From Bacteroidota bacterium (lineage in GTDB: Bacteria; Bacteroidota; Bacteroidia; Bacteroidales; UBA10428), in assembly GCA_024640925.1 (NCBI GenBank), contig JAHEEB010000337.1, forward strand, positions 1 through 5,708: 5,708 bases of DNA, read 5' to 3'. Numbering within the stretch: position 1 is the first letter of the stretch; every line of letters starts with the position of its first letter. Positions 4,821 to 5,708 of the stretch are shown here, one piece after another. Position numbers and translations under genes: made by a program. A model generated the notes under the pieces. That model did not search any database. It saw only the letters and a list, made by a program, of their open reading frames with translations, and had not been told where the DNA came from.

Positions 4821-5708
4821 ATGCGCAAAATATATACTATAGGAGAAACTGTACTTGATATTCTTATAAAGGGAGATCAACCTATTGCAGCAAAAGCTGG
4901 AGGAGCCTGTTTAAATACGGCAGTTTCTTTAGGCAGACTTGGATTGCCTGTTAATTTTATTGGTGAATACGGGCTCGATGAAGTAGGAAATTTTATCGAG
5001 AAGTTTTTGCTCAATAACAATGTTACAACGGAATATGTTTACCGGTATTTCGATGGTAAATCAGCTTTAGCTTTGGCATTTCTAAACGATAAGAACGATG
5101 CCAGTTACGACTTTTATAAGATATATCCGAAAAAGCGTCTTCAAATCAAATTTCCTGAGATTCATCCAGATGATATAGTCCTTTTTGGTTCGTTTTATGC
5201 TATTACTCCTGAAGTGAGAAGCATTTTTATTGAATTCATTAAAAATGCCAATAAAAATAAGGCCATTGTAATGTATGATCCAAATTTCAGAAAACAGCAT
5301 TTACATGAATTGCCAGTGCTTAAACCTCTCATTCTGGATAATATCTCTCATTCGAGTATACTTCGGGGTTCAAACGAAGATTTTTCTTTTATTTTTGGGA
5401 CGCATGATGTTGATGATACATACAATCTTTTAAAAGATAAAGTTCCAATAATGTTATATACAGCATCGACAAAAGGTGTTTTTCTGAGAACTCCTAAACT
5501 TTCGGAGCGTTTTGACGTAATGAAAATTAATCCGCAAAGTACCATTGGTGCCGGTGATAGTTTTAATGCCGGAATTGTTTATTCACTGATAAAGAACCAA
5601 ATTGGATATAAAATGCTGGAAAATATTGGTGTTCAGGAGTGGGAATCAATTATTTCAACAGCAATCGATTTTGCCACTCATGTTTGTATGAGCTACGAAA
5701 ACTACATA
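4821..5708 (+). CDS. PfkB-family carbohydrate kinase, 3' end just off the window
   Basis: A ribokinase-like (PfkB) sugar kinase of which 296 codons are visible without a stop up to the right edge. The N-terminus MRKIYTIGETVLDI supplies the sugar-binding Asp13. The first signature AKAGGACLNTAVSLGRLGL (24-42) includes Gly27-Gly28 and Asn32, followed by FIGEYGLDEVG. Mid-protein DPNFR is the usual core strand. The second signature STIGAGDSFNAG (240-251) carries the anion-hole Gly-Ala-Gly and the catalytic base Asp246. The last visible residues FATHVCMSYENYI resemble the C-terminal end of the Bacteroidota family, so probably only a few residues are missing. By family it transfers phosphate from ATP to a sugar hydroxyl; fructokinase, ketohexokinase or a related activity is possible, and the substrate is not decidable here. 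It starts eight bases after the hydrolase stop, implying one transcript, and with the SIS isomerase it forms a plausible sugar-phosphate module. Confidence 0.93.
   Translation, partial: MRKIYTIGETVLDILIKGDQPIAAKAGGACLNTAVSLGRLGLPVNFIGEYGLDEVGNFIEKFLLNNNVTTEYVYRYFDGKSALALAFLNDKNDASYDFYKIYPKKRLQIKFPEIHPDDIVLFGSFYAITPEVRSIFIEFIKNANKNKAIVMYDPNFRKQHLHELPVLKPLILDNISHSSILRGSNEDFSFIFGTHDVDDTYNLLKDKVPIMLYTASTKGVFLRTPKLSERFDVMKINPQSTIGAGDSFNAGIVYSLIKNQIGYKMLENIGVQEWESIISTAIDFATHVCMSYENYI

Overview
The window looks like chromosomal DNA from a Bacteroidota (Bacteroidetes) bacterium, probably in the Bacteroidia/Marinilabiliales range. The clues are AT-rich genes with little sign of Shine-Dalgarno sites, a perfect TAnnTTTG-type -7 promoter box (3526-3533), a PAS-rich histidine kinase, and a PfkB-type kinase whose sequence resembles a Bacteroidota family I recall. 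The taxonomic call is inference from sequence style; no marker gene is present. All recognised genes lie on the + strand.

Left part (2-1318): the 3' portion of a PAS-PAS-HisKA-HATPase sensor kinase whose start lies outside the window. Next (1344-1455) comes a tandem array of 16 seven-base units. Its first four units follow GTGAANA and the rest GG(G/C)AA(T/C)A, all in one unbroken register.

Middle (about 1477-3255): an IS3-family insertion sequence with orfA (1576-1950) and orfB (1965-2861). OrfB has an intact D-D(35)-E catalytic triad. The two frames are joined by a well-formed programmed -1 frameshift signal: an A AAA AAA heptamer, a 5-nt spacer, then a 13-bp stem. A nested second stem holds the orfB ATG. 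A strong two-tier hairpin terminator follows orfB, and about 260 bp of AT-rich DNA with no gene leads to a candidate right inverted repeat. Immediately beyond is a second seven-base array, 28 units of GATCAC(C/T) carrying 27 GATC sites (3260-3455). The element is thus bracketed by two unrelated heptamer arrays.

Right part (3544-5708): an apparent three-gene run. It encodes a stand-alone SIS-domain sugar-phosphate isomerase-like protein of the KdsD/KpsF type without CBS domains, a cysteine hydrolase of the isochorismatase superfamily closest in motifs to the ISOC1/ISOC2/YcaC group, and a PfkB-family carbohydrate kinase that runs off the right edge nearly complete. Isomerase plus kinase suggests a small sugar or sugar-phosphate pathway; the substrate cannot be read from the sequence. 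The most interesting features are the frameshift architecture, the GATC-dense array, and the isomerase-hydrolase-kinase cluster, whose isomerase has lysine where KdsD enzymes have an active-site glutamate.
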